Shown: in pieces, positions 60,933 through 64,000 of the stretch | Layout: every line of letters starts with the position of its first letter | How positions within the stretch are numbered: position 1 is the stretch's first letter | NCBI GenBank assembly: GCA_963691815.1 | Contig: OY829659.1 | Coordinates: forward strand, 28,252,170 to 28,316,169 | Origin: Echiichthys vipera | Taxonomy: Eukaryota > Chordata > Actinopteri > Perciformes > Trachinidae | DNA: 64,000 bases | Direction: 5' to 3' | The notes under the pieces: model-generated | The model's database searches: none | Seen by the model: only the letters and a program-made list of their open reading frames with translations | Told to the model about the DNA's origin: nothing | Translations under genes and position numbers: made by a program

Positions 60933-61613
60933 TCATGACTCCAGCTAAGAAGCTCCTCAATAGTAAGACTGCAACTGTCTCATGGCAACTTAGAGAAGGT
61001 CAGCCATGACTGTAGCTACAAATGCAGCTTTCTGTTTGAACCAGAGGCAGGGGATGTAATCACTAAGTTTCACTGAGATGCCACCTGAGGGTCAATATCA
61101 GATTACCACTACTTTGTGTCCATAACCAGTATTTTTAAAACTTTAACCTAATTGATTAAAACAGTAGTCAGGGGCCCATCTGAACTGGATTTTATTTCTG
61201 TACTTATTCCTCCTTTCCATACTGGACGTTAAGAAATCTCTTACTAATGCATTCAATTGAAGTCCTCCTTCTATATTGAACTAACATTAGGCTTCAGCAG
61301 TATGACTCTTCTCCTTTTAGTCTTTTTAGTACAAAACTCCTGCTTTACACTCCCTCCACTGTAGTTAACTTTATGGGGAAACCAAGACAGTGTACAGATA
61401 CTTTGTATGAAGCATACAATAGCCTAGGGTCACACTGGGAGTTGGCTCTTCCCAACAGGAACAGCCTGCCTGAGTAGAACAAGCTGCCTGAATTAGTGTT
61501 CTCTTCAAAGCAATAAAAACTCACCTTTATAGTCTTTCAATTCCTTTGTAACTTCAGAATGTTGCTACAGAATATCATAGGATACTTTACTGCATTCTAT
61601 GAAATGTATGCTT

Positions 61614-62005
61614 TAAAGGTTGAATATGGAGAATGAGCAGAACACCACCATCTAGTGTCTCAGGATCATAGTTGCAACAAAACAATTATTCCAGCAGTCG
61701 GGTTGCCAGGTTTGTTACCGAGTGTGTAACGACTCATTTGGAACGACTCATTAGTCAGTCTTCAACTGGAAGTCTTTCTGTGAGTGCTGTGGAATCCATT
61801 AGCTAGCTCTCAACTCAGAATGATTCCTTGTTTCTGTAGCAAAAACAGACCACCCTGGCAACCAGCAACGCCCAACACTATTGGCTGCTACAATGGAAAC
61901 AGAACGTGACAGAAAGTCATTGTCAAACCTGTCAAAATGTTTTAAAAACATTAATTCAGACTAAAGTAATACTTTCATTCTATACCCCTCAAAACGCAAG
62001 GTGGG
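61614..62005. mobile_element. Inverted-repeat element, family A copy 4
   Basis: Begins aaaggttgaatatggagaat and carries caccaccatctagtgtctca, accaccctggcaaccagcaa and ccctcaaaacgc. Orientation is as in copy 1. The far terminus is lost after 62000. Confidence 0.75.
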
Positions 62006-62977
62006 TTTATTATCCTTCTGTTTTTATACTTTCATAAAGTATTGGTCCTTTAATTTAATTTCTGTTCTTTAATGTCCTGCTGTTAGTTTCAGAAGACTTA
62101 ATGTATTTCTGTATTAAGTTTAATAACTATCTGAACGTCACATGTCGATTTCACCACATTATTCCCATTCATCCTAACACAGTTACAACATACTACATTC
62201 AAATCAAATATGCTCTGACATTTTAATCAAAGTTACATTTTAAATAATTAATTATTCTGTGCTTTTGTACCCCCGAGCAATTTCAGTATCAAAATATAAT
62301 GTTACATCTCCGTTGCAGATAGCAGCTTTGTCCCTTTAATCATTGTCAATGCAACAGCTGGATGGGAATGGTCTGCTTTTAAATTAAATCAAAAACATGA
62401 AAGTCTTACAGTGAATAAACATTTTCCTCCCATCCTCAAAGTCATGTCATGACGATGTGGTGTAAACACAAAGCAAAGCTGTGTTCAGGGGATGATGGGT
62501 GCAAATTCAGACAAAACATCAAACTTCATATGGTTATTTGTTAGTTGTTGCAGTGTAAAGGGGGGAGGGGCTGTCGCAGGGAATACCTACTTTCCTTCCT
62601 GTTAGTGAAGCAAAGAAGTGGGCATTGTATAAGCCACCTCCAGTTCCCTGTTTGAAATTCCACACAGTGCCAACGTGGACACATAGCCCATATTTATTTT
62701 CTTTTAATTACATTTCTGTTCCTTTTTGTTCAACTAAAAATCAACAAATATACAAACGGTACATGTTAAAAGAGCTAAAACTTCCTAATACTTTGTGGAA
62801 TACATTCAGGAACATTCATGTTGAGTGAAAATGAAGCATAACCAAACAAAAGTGAAAAAAAAAGAAACATATACACAATAATTATTTATGAAGACTATTC
62901 ATGGCCATACAGTTATCATATGTTACAACTTATTACTAGTTTCTATCAGTCCAGGCCCCCACCAGGGTGATGAATTA

Positions 62978-63084
62978 TTATAGTTTCTCCTTTGAGGGGA
63001 TCCAGATATAGGGTCCTGAATGTTCCTCTATGACCTGTTTGCAGTGGTTATAAATGTCCTCTAAGGTGTCTCCTTGAACCAGGG
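62978..63084 (-). CDS. DLG-family MAGUK, last coding exon (dlg1/dlg2-like)
   Basis: On the minus strand, after acceptor CTTTGCTTTGCAG at 63085, the frame reads (A)LVQGDTLEDIYNHCKQVIE followed by EHSGPYIWIPSKEKL and TAA (62980-62978). This is the C-terminal end of the guanylate-kinase-like domain of DLG1/DLG2 (SAP97/PSD-93), which are membrane-associated synaptic and junctional scaffolds. The motif ...SGPYIWIPSKEKL at the very C-terminus is diagnostic for the family. I cannot decide between the dlg1 and dlg2 paralogues from 35 residues. The preceding exons (SH3, PDZ and most of the kinase-like domain) lie beyond 64000. The 3' UTR runs leftward, with a minus-strand AATAAA at 62693-62698 as one possible poly(A) signal. 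Confidence 0.88.
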
Positions 63085-64000
63085 CTGCAAAGCAAAGGGA
63101 ACTCTTTATGTACTGTGGAGCTTTAATAGGATAAGTACATCACATTTATATCACAACAGTCACATGCACCTTTTCACCCATGAAGCCTCACAGCTGTAAA
63201 ATGTTTAAAGCCCCAATAAGTAGAATTTCAAGATTTCTAACTTCTAATGACAGAATCCAAGTCCATAATTGACACTAATTATCACCAGAGTTGTCTGAAG
63301 TTTCTACAAACAAAAACTGTTGCCACTTAAAATATGCTATTTTGACATATAAATGACACATAGGGCTTTAACATGAGCTTATCGTCCGATATAAAATAAT
63401 TCCACATTCTAATTTGACTGTCATTGAAAGACAGTGACAGAGTTAGGCTTAATGCTGAAGTTGGCATCTTTCTATGACGATTTTTCCCCCATATTTGCTG
63501 AAACTATATACTGACAGCACAATGAGACAGACAACGTAATGTCAAAAGGCATGTGTCTTTACCAGCAAATGTAAAAAAGAAAGTAAGTGACTACAGCTTT
63601 AAGATTTCAAAAGACAATATTAAGTATCTTAATATTGGACCATTTCAATAGAAGTTAAAGTAATCTTGTCTCTTGTCATAAAGCAGCATTGTACAACTAA
63701 TACAAACATGCTTTAATTAAAAATATATCCAGGATCACAGTAAAAAATAAAACCCTCCCATGCATTACAATTGATATCTAACAAGGCTGATACATTACAC
63801 TAGTATTGTTCACTTAATAATTGCAGAAGTTATCTTCTACATTTACTGACACGTCCAGTGTGAGCAGGGCTCAGAGAGAATCCCTACAATAACCCCTGTT
63901 TGGGAGCTGCACGAGGCCGTGTGAGCACAACTTCCTTACTCCTTCAGGAAGGAGAGCCTTCGTGTCATGTGTGCTCATATTCTGTGTTTGAGCAGTGTTG
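63085..64000 (-). other. Intron of the DLG gene
   Basis: Upstream of the last exon. I searched for the preceding exon (the ...EEQARKTF... region of the kinase-like domain) and found none, so the intron probably extends beyond the window. Confidence 0.65.

Overview
The window looks like teleost fish nuclear DNA. It has intron-rich protein-coding genes, AT-rich spacers, and the usual fish repertoire of mobile DNA: CR1/L2-type and L1-type LINEs, a Ty3/Gypsy LTR element, a Tc1 element, PIF/Harbinger and hAT-like elements, and tRNA-headed SINEs. The species cannot be named from the sequence alone.

Two host genes are supported, both on the minus strand. The left quarter (about 86-16457, with possible non-coding first exons further right) is the HMG-box transcription factor gene bbx. 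Twelve coding exons can be placed. Every junction has GT/AG sites and all codon phases agree, giving about 780 codons from the initiator ATG to the window edge; the 3' end of the gene lies to the left of base 1. At the far right (62978-63084) is the last coding exon of a DLG-family MAGUK (dlg1/dlg2-like), encoding the end of the guanylate-kinase-like domain. Its other exons lie to the right of the window.

The bbx introns hold a long TG/CTGT microsatellite (1.7-2.5 kb), a PIF/Harbinger remnant with two oppositely oriented coding pieces (6 kb), a short inverted-repeat element with an 8-bp target duplication (6.7 kb), a SINE (10.8 kb), and a Harbinger-like element with a Myb/SANT-like piece (13.2 kb). 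Upstream of the first coding exon are palindromic and hAT-like repeats, two CpG-richer segments with possible non-coding first exons (about 19.8-20.5 and 22.8-23.3 kb), and an AT-rich minisatellite of about 30 units (21.4-22.36 kb).

From 24 to 61 kb I see no host gene, only layered mobile DNA. It contains a decayed Gypsy element with one full and one truncated LTR (27.9-32.3 kb); LINE fragments (34-40.5 kb); two oppositely oriented copies of one CR1/L2-type LINE (43-47 kb minus, 53-59.5 kb plus); and a Tc1 element (50.6-51.7 kb). The plus-strand LINE keeps an intact ORF1 with an SGNH-esterase-like domain and is split by a 1.9-kb DNA transposon with a perfect 8-bp target duplication. The minus-strand copy has ORF2 broken by only two nonsense codons that I can see, and a 47-bp minisatellite in its 3' UTR. 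I found no clear new biological system. The best material for a second look is the nested transposon history, the unclassified terminal-inverted-repeat families, and the short in-frame exons of bbx.
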